From assembly GCA_023416995.1 (NCBI GenBank), contig JAEZGI010000040.1, forward strand, positions 67,410 to 131,409: DNA of 64,000 nt, read 5' to 3'. The translations under genes and the position numbers were made by a program. The notes beneath the pieces are model-generated. The model worked only from the letters and a program-made list of their open reading frames with translations. It was not told the DNA's origin and made no database searches. How positions within the stretch are numbered: the first letter of the stretch is position 1; each line of letters opens with the position of its first letter. Shown here piece by piece: positions 9,203 to 18,178 of this stretch. Origin of the DNA: Bacteroidota bacterium (GTDB taxonomy: Bacteria; Bacteroidota; Bacteroidia; Chitinophagales; Chitinophagaceae).

Positions 9203-9718
9203 ATGGGAAGACATAAATTAGGTCTGAAAGCCATCAAAATGGGCGCAATCGCCGGTGATGGTGATATGGGCACATCTTTGGTCGCAATCGGTGACACCGT
9301 ACTTGATACGGCTGAAATGACAACCGAAGAAGGAACTGTAACTGAATTCTCAATTGAAGAATCCGATTCACCTGTTCTTTCAATCAACACCGAACCGGAC
9401 AGCATTGTATTTGCGTGGAGTACTTACGCAAATGATGCAGCTACCCTCGCAAAACTTTTCGGCGGTACTGTTACGCCCGCTGCAGGTGGTGTGGGTGAAC
9501 TTTGGGAAATGCCTGATGCGATTCCTGAGATCGAACAATCACTTGAAATCGAATGGAAGAAAGGCGGTTTCATGCGTATTCCTCGCGCTCGTATCAAAGC
9601 TGCTTTCCAGGGTTCATTTAAGAAAAGCGCACTTTCTCAAATCAATATCACTGCTACGGTTCTTCAACCAACCAAAGCTGGCGTGAAAAGATTGACAATC
9701 GAAAATGCCAACACATAA
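9203..9718 (+). CDS. Phage major tail (tube) protein
   Basis: 171 residues, beta-rich. MGRHKLGLKAIKMG at the start, a DTAEMTTEEGTVTEFSIEE segment and a later EIEWKKGGFMRIPRARIKAAF segment follow the pattern of tail tube subunits of Bacteroidota siphophages. It polymerises around the tape measure to form the tail tube. An intrinsic terminator lies directly after the stop (9740-9763), so this gene probably ends a high-output transcript while the tail assembly chaperone downstream is made at lower level. Confidence 0.7.
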   Translation: MGRHKLGLKAIKMGAIAGDGDMGTSLVAIGDTVLDTAEMTTEEGTVTEFSIEESDSPVLSINTEPDSIVFAWSTYANDAATLAKLFGGTVTPAAGGVGELWEMPDAIPEIEQSLEIEWKKGGFMRIPRARIKAAFQGSFKKSALSQINITATVLQPTKAGVKRLTIENANT

Positions 9719-9739
9719 TTATCTCTAAACCCTAAAATC

Positions 9740-9763
9740 AAGGCCCTTCAATGGGCCTTTTTT
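9740..9763 (+). terminator. Intrinsic terminator after the tail tube gene
   Basis: A 7-bp perfect stem (aaggccc / gggcctt) with a short loop is followed by a run of T. It separates the tail tube gene from the tail assembly chaperone. The ATG at 9751 lies in this hairpin, which argues for the ATG at 9766 as the chaperone start. Confidence 0.75.
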
Positions 9764-9765
9764 GT

Positions 9766-10254
9766 ATGTTCAAACAGACAGCCGAAACACTAACTCAGGA
9801 ACCTATCGTAGTGAAGTTTCCTGTTACCACTCGCAGAAAGTGGTTACCATGGATTAAACACACCGTTGAGAAAACATTTGAGGTCCGGCCGCTAACGCTT
9901 GGCTCGATCATTCGCATTTCAAAGCTTCTGTTAGATATTAGCCCCGAACTGTTCAGTGTCAATGCCGGACTTGTTAACGTTGCTCACCAGGTATCTTCTA
10001 AACATGGACGGATGTTGGCAGAGGTTACGGCCATTGCTTTCACAAACACCGAGGAACCTCCCAGCAAGGGTTTGATTGATCAGATCGAGTACAACGTTAC
10101 ACCGGTTGATTTACTGCGAATCTTCAACGTTGTATTACAGCAAATGGACATCTCAAATTTTATGAGTTCTATAATCTCGATTCGCGGAATCAATCTGTTG
10201 AAGGAGATGAATCCAACGGAGCAGGGGAGTCCAAAAATAGCCTCTGGGGAATAA
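9766..10254 (+). CDS. Tail assembly chaperone, zero-frame product (gpG-like)
   Basis: 162 residues from the ATG at 9766; the in-frame ATG at 9751 is inside the terminator stem and is less likely. It has a mixed alpha/beta start with a basic KFPVTTRRKWLPW segment, then mostly helices. It lies between tail tube and tape measure, the invariant position of gpG-type chaperones that coat the tape measure during tail assembly. A canonical slippery heptamer near the 3' end allows a longer -1 product (see the separate entry). Confidence 0.7.
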   Translation: MFKQTAETLTQEPIVVKFPVTTRRKWLPWIKHTVEKTFEVRPLTLGSIIRISKLLLDISPELFSVNAGLVNVAHQVSSKHGRMLAEVTAIAFTNTEEPPSKGLIDQIEYNVTPVDLLRIFNVVLQQMDISNFMSSIISIRGINLLKEMNPTEQGSPKIASGE

Positions 10255-10442
10255 TCGGTGGTTCAATGCATTACTTCCATTTTTCATGGAAGGCCATCAT
10301 GTGGGAAATGTCTTATGCAAATCTTATGATGTTGTCTGCAACTGTACCATCTTATAAATCGAAATCCGGTACCAATAAAGAAAAACCGGTTGAGAGTATT
10401 GCTGAAGGTCCGGAGGATCTAGCAAAGTATCTCGGCCTTTAA
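9766..10442 (+). CDS. Tail assembly chaperone, -1 frameshift product (gpGT-like)
   Basis: The -1 frame is open from about 10110 to a TAA at 10440-10442 and has no start of its own placed to make it a separate gene. A shift at the AAATTTT heptamer (10155-10161) joins 132 zero-frame residues to 93 residues of the -1 frame, about 225 in all. The extension carries a Trp/Met-rich block (SWKAIMWEMSYANLMML) like the T-part of chaperones in other siphophages, and ends 9 bp before the tape measure start. In lambda the G/GT pair works this way. The extended frame is directly visible; frameshifting itself is inferred. Confidence 0.75.
10155..10161 (+). promoter_or_regulatory. Slippery heptamer A AAT TTT for programmed -1 frameshifting
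   Basis: In the chaperone reading frame the bases read A|AAT|TTT, a canonical X XXY YYZ site; after slipping, both tRNAs re-pair as AAA TTT. A small perfect stem-loop (gattc gcg gaatc, 10179-10191) begins 17 nt downstream and could act as a weak stimulator. Confidence 0.75.
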
Positions 10443-10451
10443 ATATTAAAC

Positions 10452-13400
10452 ATGGCAGTTGATATATCACAGAACGGTTTGCAATGGGAAGCATCCATTG
10501 ACTTAACCCGGTTTGAACAGCAGTTTCGTGACATTCAAACAAGGCTCGGACAGCTTGCCAACACGTCCAACAATGCTGCCAGCCAAATTGATGCCTTTAC
10601 CCGGCGTGCCGCTTCTGCCATTGGTGCGTATATTTCACTTGCGGCCGGGCAGCAATTCGCGGCTGATATCGTTCGTGTACGTGGTGAGTTTCAACAACTG
10701 CAGATTGCATTCGAAACGATGCTGCAAAGCAAGTCACGGGCTGATCAGTTATTCAAAGAAGCCGTTACTCTTGCGGCGCAAACACCGCTTGAATTAAAGG
10801 ATGTTGCTGGTGCAACAAAACAATTGCTTGCGTATGGAGCCAGCGTGGATAATGTTGTTGATGAAGTTAAGATGCTCGGTGATGTTGCTGCAGGTGTAGG
10901 GCAGCCATTGCAAGAGATTACATATTTATACGGCACGTTACGATCACAGGGACGTGCTTATGCGATGGATATTCGCCAATTCGCTGGCCGTGGTATTCCG
11001 ATAATCGGAGAACTGGCAAAACAGTTCGGCGTATCTGCTACAGAGGTAAACAAACTGGTTGAAGCCGGCAAGGTTGGTTTCCCGGAAATAGAGAAAGCAT
11101 TTAAGTCGCTCACATCATCAGGTGGTATATTCAATAACATGCTGGAAGCGCAATCCCGGTCAATTACAGGCCAGATTGCCAAGCTTTCAGACGCATGGGA
11201 TTTGATGTTAAACGACATCGGTAAAAGCCAGGAAGGTTTTATTGGTGATGTTATTAATACTCTTGCAGCAGGTATAGAGAATTATCAAACTATCCTCGAT
11301 ACGATCAAGGCTGTCATCACAGTGTATGGTACTTACAAAGCTGCTGTGATCGCAACAGTGGCAGTACAGACTATTCACAACAACATGGTTAAGGGTTACA
11401 CAATCCTTGAACAGCTTCGTTTGCGTGCGATGATTCTCAGTGAAGCGGCTATGAAGGTGCTGAACAGAACAATGCTTTCAAATCCCGCTGTTGCTGTGGC
11501 AACTGGTATCGCTGCCCTTACTGCTGCTTTTCTTCTTCTGAGAAAAGAGACAGCCGATGTCGTTACCAGTGTGAAATACTTGTCCGATGCACAGCGCGAT
11601 GCCAATGCTGAGTTCACAAAACAGTCAGGTCAGATCAATCGATATGTTGAGATACTTAATAGCCAGGTTGTTTCTGAACGTTCCAGATTGAATGCTTACA
11701 ACGAGTTGAAGAAACTCGCTCCACAGATTATCGGCGATCTGGATTTTCAACGTGCGAAAACAGCTGATTTAACTTCGCAAACCGAAACATATATCGCTAC
11801 CCTTCGCCAACAAATATTATTGGAGAAACAACGCGAAGTTTATCAGAAGGCAGTTGAGCAACGCGCGAAACTGTTCGAAAAGACTGAAGAAGTTTTAAAG
11901 CGCACCGGCAGCAGGAAGGAAACCCAAACAGCGAGCTATGATGATGTAACAGGTCGCACCACTGAGATGGCCACAGAATACGGTAAAGCTGTTAAGGCAT
12001 TCCGGGAAGCTGATAGAGTTGTTGTTGAGCTTGAAAAGAACATTACGAATGCCATCGGCACTACTGCTGAGGCGATGGCTGCAAGAATCGAATCATTGCG
12101 TCAGGAAAGGTCAATGCACCTCGAAGGATCTGAACGTTACAAAGAATATACAAAACAGATTTTCGAAGCTAATAAAGCTTATGCTGCGCAATTGAAACTG
12201 GAAAAGGATGCGTTCCAATCCAAACCGATAGTTCGTAATCGTGCTTTCGTTGAAAAAGAGATTGAGCGGATCAAAGCCCTGCAAGATGCTGTTGAAGTCG
12301 CATCCAAAGAGTACATCGAATATCAGCGCCAGATCGATGCACTTAATGAAGAATTGAACCCTAAAAAAACTGGTAGGTCGCAATCTAAGGTTGAGAACGA
12401 GTTAAACAGGATCCTTGAAAAACGCGTTCAGATTTTGCAAAGCATCGCTGATTTCGAACGTGATGCCAAGCAGTCAAGCATGCTTAAGCAGGCCAGTGAG
12501 ATCGATCGTATCAACGAACGATACGAAGAGCAGGTGCGGCTGTTGAATGAAGCGAATGCGGAGATTACCAAGTATAACAAGAAAAACCCTAATAGTAAAA
12601 AAGCCCTGTTTGGTGATGATGAAATAAAACGGCTACAAAAAGCGCGTGATATTCTTATCCAGAATGAACGCTATGAAGATGAAGCCCAGAAGTATATCGA
12701 ACTGGCAAAACTGAAAGCCAGGGCATTCGAAGATTACCGCAAGGTTGAAGAGCAAGGCAATGCGGAGCTTACCGCGGCTGCCCAGGATCTTTACAACCAA
12801 CAAATGGAAGGGTTTGATAATTACCTGGAGTATCTTAAGAACGAAGCCGCCAGGATACTTCCAAAACTCTTTTCGGGCACACTGAATAAAGGTGACGCGT
12901 TGAAGCTTCAGGAAATCAACAAACAAATTACCGAAGAAACCAATCGCCAGGAAGAAGAATCAAAAAACCGGCGAATCCAAAACTATACAGACCTTCTAAG
13001 TGCTGTTAAATCATATAACGTTCAGCGGGCTGCCATCGAGCGAAAGTACAGTAAACTTGCTGAGACCCTGGAACTGAATAAGTCCGGAATGTCTGAGAAG
13101 GAATACCAGGAACGGGCCAAAGCGTTGGAACGTCAACGTAAGCTTGAATTGGAATCGATGGAGATCACTTTTGCTGAAACTTCGGATGAATACAAAAAGC
13201 TTACTGATTATATTCTGGTGGTTGATCGCAAGGTGATCAAATCACGTATTGCCAACCTTGAGGCTTATATGAAGATCGTTGCAAAAACGGTCGGCAAGGA
13301 AAGTGCTTACTACAAACAGCTTGAACAGGATTTAAACGGTTTAAAAATTGGCCTTAACGAAAACGACCTGGAAACATTCCAGAAGTTTTCTGATCTGGCT

Positions 13401-14747
13401 TCAAAATTAGGTGATGCATTTTCCGAAGCCGGTGGCGAACTTGAAAACATTGGCGGCCTGATTTCCGGGCTGGCATCGCAAACACAAAATCTTTCAACTG
13501 CGTTTTCCAAGACTGCCAGTGATACGGATAAGATCGCTGCCGGCATCGGTGCTGCGGTTGATATGATCATGATGGTTGTTAATGCTTCCAACAAACGGAA
13601 GGCAGCAGAAGAAGCTTATTATGCGTCTGTGATCGCTCAACAATCTGAATACAACATCTTGCTTAATGAGCAGATGGGTATGATGACAGAGGTGGGCGAA
13701 AATGTTTTCGTAAAAAACTACGAAGGTCGGATTGCAGACAGTTTCAACCAGTTGAAAGACGCCAACGATAGATACCTGGAAGCAATCGAAAAATTGCAGG
13801 AAGGTCAGGCGAAACTGGGTCAGAAAAATAAGGTTGATTGGGGTGCTGTGGGTCAAGGCGCTGCTTCTGGTGCTGTACTCGGTGCAACTGTTGGCGGTTG
13901 GATCGGTGCCGCTATCGGTGCTGTTGTCGGTGGTGTGGTTGGTTTATTTGCTGGCAAAAAGAAGGGTGACCTGTTCGGCGATCTTCTTACTGAATATCCT
14001 GAACTTGTTCGGGAAGCTGCTAACGGTTACGAAGAACTGAACGTTGAACTTGCGAAAACATTGGTTCAACAGGATCTCGTTGATGCAAAAACGAAAGAAC
14101 TTCTGGAAAGCGCAATAGCCTGGACAGAACAGATCGCGGAAGCGAAGGAGCAAATGAAAAACATCATCGCTGAACTGTCTGGTGGTTTAGGTAATTCGCT
14201 GCGTGATTCGCTGGTAAACGCGTTTAAGGAGGGAACAGATGCGGCACAAGCTTTCAGTGAAAACGTTTCGAAGGTTCTGGAAGATATGCTTAGTCAGTTG
14301 ATCTTTTCTAAAGTGTTCACCGGTGCGTTTGATCAGTTGGAAGAAGAAATGATGAAGTCGTTTGATTTTGGAGGTGACGGATCCTGGGTTGATGATTTCG
14401 GAAGGTTCTTCGCACAAGCGGAACAGCTTACAGAAGAGTTTAATAAAAACCTTGAGCAGGCACAGGATGAAGCTGCGAAGTTTAATATCGATATTTTCAA
14501 ACGCAATCAGCAAACAGCAAACGCCGGCAATGGTCTCAGCGGTGCTATTAAAGGCATAACAGCGGAACAGGGTGACCTGCTGGCTGGACAGTTCGGGGGC
14601 TTGCGTATGACAGCTATGGATCAGTTAAAGGTCGCAAATAATCAGCTTACTACTTTGAACGGCATCCTGTATAACACGTCGTTCATTGAACTCTCTTACA
14701 AAATACTTGCTGAATTCAAACTGGCCGGTATCAAAATCAAACCGTAA
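10452..14747 (+). CDS. Phage tail tape measure protein
   Basis: 1431 residues. The N-terminus (about 60-250) matches the tape-measure N-terminal domain, with phrases such as FETMLQSKSRADQLF, PLELKDVAGATKQLLAYG and RQFAGRGIPIIGELAKQFGV. Long coiled coils rich in Lys, Glu and Gln follow (about 390-900). A hydrophobic Gly/Ala-rich segment at about 1134-1165 (VLGATVGGWIGAAIGAVVGG) could insert in a host membrane during DNA entry. It sets tail length and is ejected ahead of DNA. By the usual 1.5 angstrom per residue for a helix, 1431 residues would give a tail of roughly 210 nm. It starts 9 bp after the frameshifted chaperone. Confidence 0.92.
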   Translation: MAVDISQNGLQWEASIDLTRFEQQFRDIQTRLGQLANTSNNAASQIDAFTRRAASAIGAYISLAAGQQFAADIVRVRGEFQQLQIAFETMLQSKSRADQLFKEAVTLAAQTPLELKDVAGATKQLLAYGASVDNVVDEVKMLGDVAAGVGQPLQEITYLYGTLRSQGRAYAMDIRQFAGRGIPIIGELAKQFGVSATEVNKLVEAGKVGFPEIEKAFKSLTSSGGIFNNMLEAQSRSITGQIAKLSDAWDLMLNDIGKSQEGFIGDVINTLAAGIENYQTILDTIKAVITVYGTYKAAVIATVAVQTIHNNMVKGYTILEQLRLRAMILSEAAMKVLNRTMLSNPAVAVATGIAALTAAFLLLRKETADVVTSVKYLSDAQRDANAEFTKQSGQINRYVEILNSQVVSERSRLNAYNELKKLAPQIIGDLDFQRAKTADLTSQTETYIATLRQQILLEKQREVYQKAVEQRAKLFEKTEEVLKRTGSRKETQTASYDDVTGRTTEMATEYGKAVKAFREADRVVVELEKNITNAIGTTAEAMAARIESLRQERSMHLEGSERYKEYTKQIFEANKAYAAQLKLEKDAFQSKPIVRNRAFVEKEIERIKALQDAVEVASKEYIEYQRQIDALNEELNPKKTGRSQSKVENELNRILEKRVQILQSIADFERDAKQSSMLKQASEIDRINERYEEQVRLLNEANAEITKYNKKNPNSKKALFGDDEIKRLQKARDILIQNERYEDEAQKYIELAKLKARAFEDYRKVEEQGNAELTAAAQDLYNQQMEGFDNYLEYLKNEAARILPKLFSGTLNKGDALKLQEINKQITEETNRQEEESKNRRIQNYTDLLSAVKSYNVQRAAIERKYSKLAETLELNKSGMSEKEYQERAKALERQRKLELESMEITFAETSDEYKKLTDYILVVDRKVIKSRIANLEAYMKIVAKTVGKESAYYKQLEQDLNGLKIGLNENDLETFQKFSDLASKLGDAFSEAGGELENIGGLISGLASQTQNLSTAFSKTASDTDKIAAGIGAAVDMIMMVVNASNKRKAAEEAYYASVIAQQSEYNILLNEQMGMMTEVGENVFVKNYEGRIADSFNQLKDANDRYLEAIEKLQEGQAKLGQKNKVDWGAVGQGAASGAVLGATVGGWIGAAIGAVVGGVVGLFAGKKKGDLFGDLLTEYPELVREAANGYEELNVELAKTLVQQDLVDAKTKELLESAIAWTEQIAEAKEQMKNIIAELSGGLGNSLRDSLVNAFKEGTDAAQAFSENVSKVLEDMLSQLIFSKVFTGAFDQLEEEMMKSFDFGGDGSWVDDFGRFFAQAEQLTEEFNKNLEQAQDEAAKFNIDIFKRNQQTANAGNGLSGAIKGITAEQGDLLAGQFGGLRMTAMDQLKVANNQLTTLNGILYNTSFIELSYKILAEFKLAGIKIKP

Positions 14748-14757
14748 AAATCTTTAT

Positions 14758-15249
14758 ATGGAATTATCAGGATGGTATTCGATTGATGGTAAGGACCTCT
14801 GGCAGGTCTTTTCCATGTTCGTGGAATCGGGCAGTGATACGTTTTTAAATTACCCATCGAAAAAGGAAAGCATCACGCACGACTGGTTAGACAGTGATGG
14901 CCTTGACGTTGATCTTTCCCGGGTGTTCTTCAATGCACGTGATCTTACATTAAACGTGGCTATTGTGGCTGACAGTGGACCGGCATTCATGGAGAAGTAT
15001 GAAGCTTTCTTACTGCTGATGCGTCAACCTGGGCTTCGAAGAATTCACGTCACTGAACTCGGTAAGGATTACTATGTGTTCTATAAGGAATGTAAAGACT
15101 TCAAACGATTTACCAGGGTGCAGGTGCCTGATGATCCTTACTCAAAGGTTGCTTGTAAGTTCACTATTGTTTTCACAGAGACAAATCCAAGTATTAACGC
15201 ACAACCTGTGTTCATTGTAGACGAACAAGGCAGGTTCCTAATCACATAA
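14758..15249 (+). CDS. Probable distal tail protein (Dit-like)
   Basis: 163 residues from the ATG at 14758, 10 bp after the tape measure stop; a longer reading to 14686 would lie inside the tape measure and is not needed. Features include WYSIDGKDLWQVF at the start, an SKKESITHDWLDSDGLDVDLSRVFF block and a beta-rich C-terminus. Its place between tape measure and hub/Tal protein is that of the distal tail protein, which forms the hexameric ring joining tube to tail tip. Sequence motifs alone would not prove this. Confidence 0.65.
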   Translation: MELSGWYSIDGKDLWQVFSMFVESGSDTFLNYPSKKESITHDWLDSDGLDVDLSRVFFNARDLTLNVAIVADSGPAFMEKYEAFLLLMRQPGLRRIHVTELGKDYYVFYKECKDFKRFTRVQVPDDPYSKVACKFTIVFTETNPSINAQPVFIVDEQGRFLIT

Positions 15250-15250
15250 T

Positions 15251-16819
15251 ATGCAGACAGTAGACATCTATCGCAATGGTGTGTTTTTCGTTTCAGTAAA
15301 ACCTGATGATCAATCCGGGCAGACCAAATCTATTATGAACGGAAACAGGATCATGCTTTCGTTCGAGGATAGCCGGTACATTGATTTCAAGTTAAACGAC
15401 TACTGTACGGTGTTTGGTGAAACGTATGTACTTGCTTCAACACCGGTCCGGAATAAACTCAGTGTGTACAGGTTCACTTATCAAGTGGAGATGGTTTCAC
15501 AGGGTGAATTAATTGCCCGGGCGAATTACCTGTTCCTGGGTGATGATAACTCGCTTAAAGAATCTGACTTCTCTATGATGGGTACCGCGGCGGATTTCAT
15601 GAAGCTGCTTAAAATGAATCTTGACAGAATCGATCCGACTTATGTTATCGGGCAAGTGATTCCAACAGATTACAAAAATCTGAGCTTCGCTGCGGACAAT
15701 TGTTATAATGCACTGGGAAGAATTGCCGACGCTTTTAATACTGAGTTTTGGTTGATTGGCAAAACCATTCACCTGATTAAGCGGCAAAATGATACAGGGT
15801 GGACTTTCCAACATGGACAGAACAGAGGCCTGCGCGAAATCACTCCACAACCTCCGGATGATGGTTCAAGCATTGTTACCAGGTTGTACGCGTATGGTAG
15901 TGATAAAAATATCCCTTCTGATTACCGCAACTTTACAAAACGTCTGAAGCTACCAGGTGGCATTGATTACCTGGAAAAAAACGTGTCTGATTACGGAGTT
16001 ATTGAGTTTACGAAAATCTTTGATGATATTTTCCCGCAGCGGACCGGCAAGGTTACCGGTACCAATTTGCTTGATCCGTTTGAATTTACTGATGGTGGTA
16101 TAGACTTCAACCTAAATGAATTCTTGATTCCCGGTACCACAGCCAAAGTCACTTTTAACACTGGCCAGCTGTCAGGGTACACGTTCGAGATAAGACAATA
16201 TAACCATGGGTTGAAGCGTGTTCACCTGCTTTTAAACAAAGACGAAAAGTCACTGGATATACCAAACGCATCACTTCGGCCAGCCATAGGAGATACCTAC
16301 GTTTTCACTGATATCCTGATGCCGCCGTCGTACATCACCGATGCGGAAAACAGGCTAATGACTGCCGCGCAGAAGTTGCTTGATGATATCAGTGTGCCGC
16401 AAGAAAAATTTACAGTTGTATTCGATCCTGTTTTCCTTAAAAAGAAAAACATTGCTCCGCAGATCGGCGACTTGATATGGATTCGTGATAGCCAACTTGG
16501 TTTGCAACGTAAAATACGGGTTACTTCCACAACCAGGAAAATAGTTAATGAATTTGAAGTGACTGTTGAAGTGGCTGACCTGATTACGGCCGGCACTATT
16601 CAACTGGTGATCAATGGCCAGGATGCCAACACCCGGGATATTATCGACCTTGACCGCTACCTGCAGAATAATCCAACGCTGAATAACAATGTGATTGGTG
16701 ATCTGAATGTGAAGCAAGGAACTATAAAATTTACCGATCTCCCAACGACAAGTACAACGTCCGGATTCTCGGAAATACTGGTTGAGAACACGACCGGGAG
16801 ACTTTTCAGGAAGATATAA
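15251..16819 (+). CDS. Tail hub / baseplate protein (gp44/Tal-like)
   Basis: 522 residues, 1 bp after the Dit-like gene. N-terminal strands (VDIYRNGVFFVSVKPDDQSG) and the MSQGELIARANYLFLG-like block, an ADNCYNALGRIADAFNTEFWLIG segment and a long beta-rich C-terminal half match tail-associated hub proteins of Bacteroidota phages. It probably forms the tail-tip hub that carries the fibers. No peptidase or muramidase motif is evident. The last 50 residues (IKFTDLPTTSTTSGFSEILV) look like a fiber-attachment tail, consistent with the fiber genes that follow. Confidence 0.7.
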   Translation: MQTVDIYRNGVFFVSVKPDDQSGQTKSIMNGNRIMLSFEDSRYIDFKLNDYCTVFGETYVLASTPVRNKLSVYRFTYQVEMVSQGELIARANYLFLGDDNSLKESDFSMMGTAADFMKLLKMNLDRIDPTYVIGQVIPTDYKNLSFAADNCYNALGRIADAFNTEFWLIGKTIHLIKRQNDTGWTFQHGQNRGLREITPQPPDDGSSIVTRLYAYGSDKNIPSDYRNFTKRLKLPGGIDYLEKNVSDYGVIEFTKIFDDIFPQRTGKVTGTNLLDPFEFTDGGIDFNLNEFLIPGTTAKVTFNTGQLSGYTFEIRQYNHGLKRVHLLLNKDEKSLDIPNASLRPAIGDTYVFTDILMPPSYITDAENRLMTAAQKLLDDISVPQEKFTVVFDPVFLKKKNIAPQIGDLIWIRDSQLGLQRKIRVTSTTRKIVNEFEVTVEVADLITAGTIQLVINGQDANTRDIIDLDRYLQNNPTLNNNVIGDLNVKQGTIKFTDLPTTSTTSGFSEILVENTTGRLFRKI

Positions 16820-16822
16820 TAA

Positions 16823-16843
16823 TAGCATTCCCGCACTGGATAA
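16823..16843 (+). repeat. Copy 2 of the 21-bp intergenic repeat
   Basis: Matches 5250-5270 at 17 of 21 positions. It lies just after the hub gene stop and runs up to the first possible ATG of the collar fiber gene. If it is a regulatory element, the fiber gene more likely starts at 16888. Confidence 0.35.
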
Positions 16844-18177
16844 TGTTACTACGCGCCGCTTTATCGCGCGCGGGTAATATTGTGCTCATGCCTATTGATG
16901 ATCTTGTCACGGTCAGAATTCCAGAACTGCCACCAGTTACAGACGAGGTGCCGCTTACTTCGTTTGATACAATGCCGGTAACACAATCAACCGACAATAA
17001 AACCAGACATTTAACGCTTTCTCGTTTGGCTGCATTCTTCGGCACTGGTGGCGGTGGTATTGGCCTTCCTCCTGTTATCAACGGTTCACGCGTTATTCAC
17101 GATGTAACACCTGCAGAAAACGGCGGTACAATTGTATCAATCCCTTCGCTGGCAAATCAGTCGTTCACACTCGAGCGCGATGGATACCCTTTAAAAGAAG
17201 GGCCGGATTTTGAAATATTGGTTGCAGGTGGTTTTCAATTGAAAATACCAGGTGATGTATTGGTAGAAGGTCAAAGATTCGCCCTTGACGTCTATACGCT
17301 TGCTGGTGGTACGCCGGGAGGCAGTCCAGGCGGTGGGGGTGGTAGACCGCTGTTCACTGATTTCGTGCATGTTGATAACAACCTGATGATGACTGCCAGC
17401 AACCACCTCAATAAGCTGATGCAGATTCGTGCAGGTTCGAACATCATCACAGTTACACTCCCTGATATTACCGGCATACCTGATTTCACGCCCATTGTGT
17501 TTGAAAGCAGCCTGAACAATGTGTATCAAACCAAGATCGCTACCCAGGGCGGGCAGTACATCTACATGCGCAATAATGGGTTTAATGAAATATTCATCGG
17601 GCCTGGTGAATCAATCTGGCTGCTGAAAGATGCAAACGGTTTTGTTGTTATCAACTGTTCCGGAAATTTTAACGACGTTGGAAAAATTCAAGCATCATAT
17701 CGCCTTGAAGTTGGTGAAGTGCTTGCTGATGGTTCATTATTGCAAAGGGCTCAATATCCAAGACTGTGGCAGTGGGTGCAGGGTGTTGCATCATCTCTTG
17801 TTTCGGAAGCAATCTGGAACACTGCAAGTGTTACCGTAGCTGGCCGAACTGTTCCGAATCCATATCGAGGTTGTTACAGTACCGGTGATGGTTCTACAAC
17901 CTTTCGTGTGCCCAACTTGATGAACGTCGCATTACGCGGCCTTCGCACAGCATCAGGCACAGACACCGAACGTCATGCAAATACACCGGGTGGTTTCCAA
18001 CTTGACGAGGTAAGGTCTCACACGCACAGTTACGCGCGCAACAACTCGCAAAACAACTCCGATGCGGGGGGTAACCCGGACTACGTTGCTCAGACTCCAA
18101 ATGGTGTTACTGGTGCTTATGGAGGTACTGAAACCAGAATGATGAACACAGGTATTTTATGGACAATTAAAGTATAA
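16843..18177 (+). CDS. Tail collar-type fiber protein
   Basis: 444 residues from the first ATG; an ATG at 16888 (MPIDDLVTVRIPELPP) gives 429 and fits better with the upstream repeat. The N-terminal part has PLTSFDTMPVTQSTDNKTRHLTLSRLAAFF, common at hub-attachment ends of tail fibers. A Gly/Pro-rich hinge lies near 160. The C-terminal part (about 285-444) resembles tail-collar/microcystin-dependent domains: GEVLADGSLLQRAQYPRLW, GDGSTTFRVPNLMNVALRG, a SHTHSY metal-binding-like motif and a terminal MMNTGILWTIKV. It is likely a receptor-binding or tip fiber. Confidence 0.75.
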   Translation: MLLRAALSRAGNIVLMPIDDLVTVRIPELPPVTDEVPLTSFDTMPVTQSTDNKTRHLTLSRLAAFFGTGGGGIGLPPVINGSRVIHDVTPAENGGTIVSIPSLANQSFTLERDGYPLKEGPDFEILVAGGFQLKIPGDVLVEGQRFALDVYTLAGGTPGGSPGGGGGRPLFTDFVHVDNNLMMTASNHLNKLMQIRAGSNIITVTLPDITGIPDFTPIVFESSLNNVYQTKIATQGGQYIYMRNNGFNEIFIGPGESIWLLKDANGFVVINCSGNFNDVGKIQASYRLEVGEVLADGSLLQRAQYPRLWQWVQGVASSLVSEAIWNTASVTVAGRTVPNPYRGCYSTGDGSTTFRVPNLMNVALRGLRTASGTDTERHANTPGGFQLDEVRSHTHSYARNNSQNNSDAGGNPDYVAQTPNGVTGAYGGTETRMMNTGILWTIKV

Positions 18178-18178
18178 T

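Noticed and set aside
9751..9765. ATG at 9751 as the tail chaperone start
   Set aside because: It lies inside the terminator stem and would add five residues encoded by hairpin and T run; the ATG at 9766 is cleaner.
14686..14757. Extension of the Dit-like protein upstream to 14686
   Set aside because: Those codons lie within the end of the tape measure gene; the ATG at 14758 follows its stop by 10 bp and gives the usual length.
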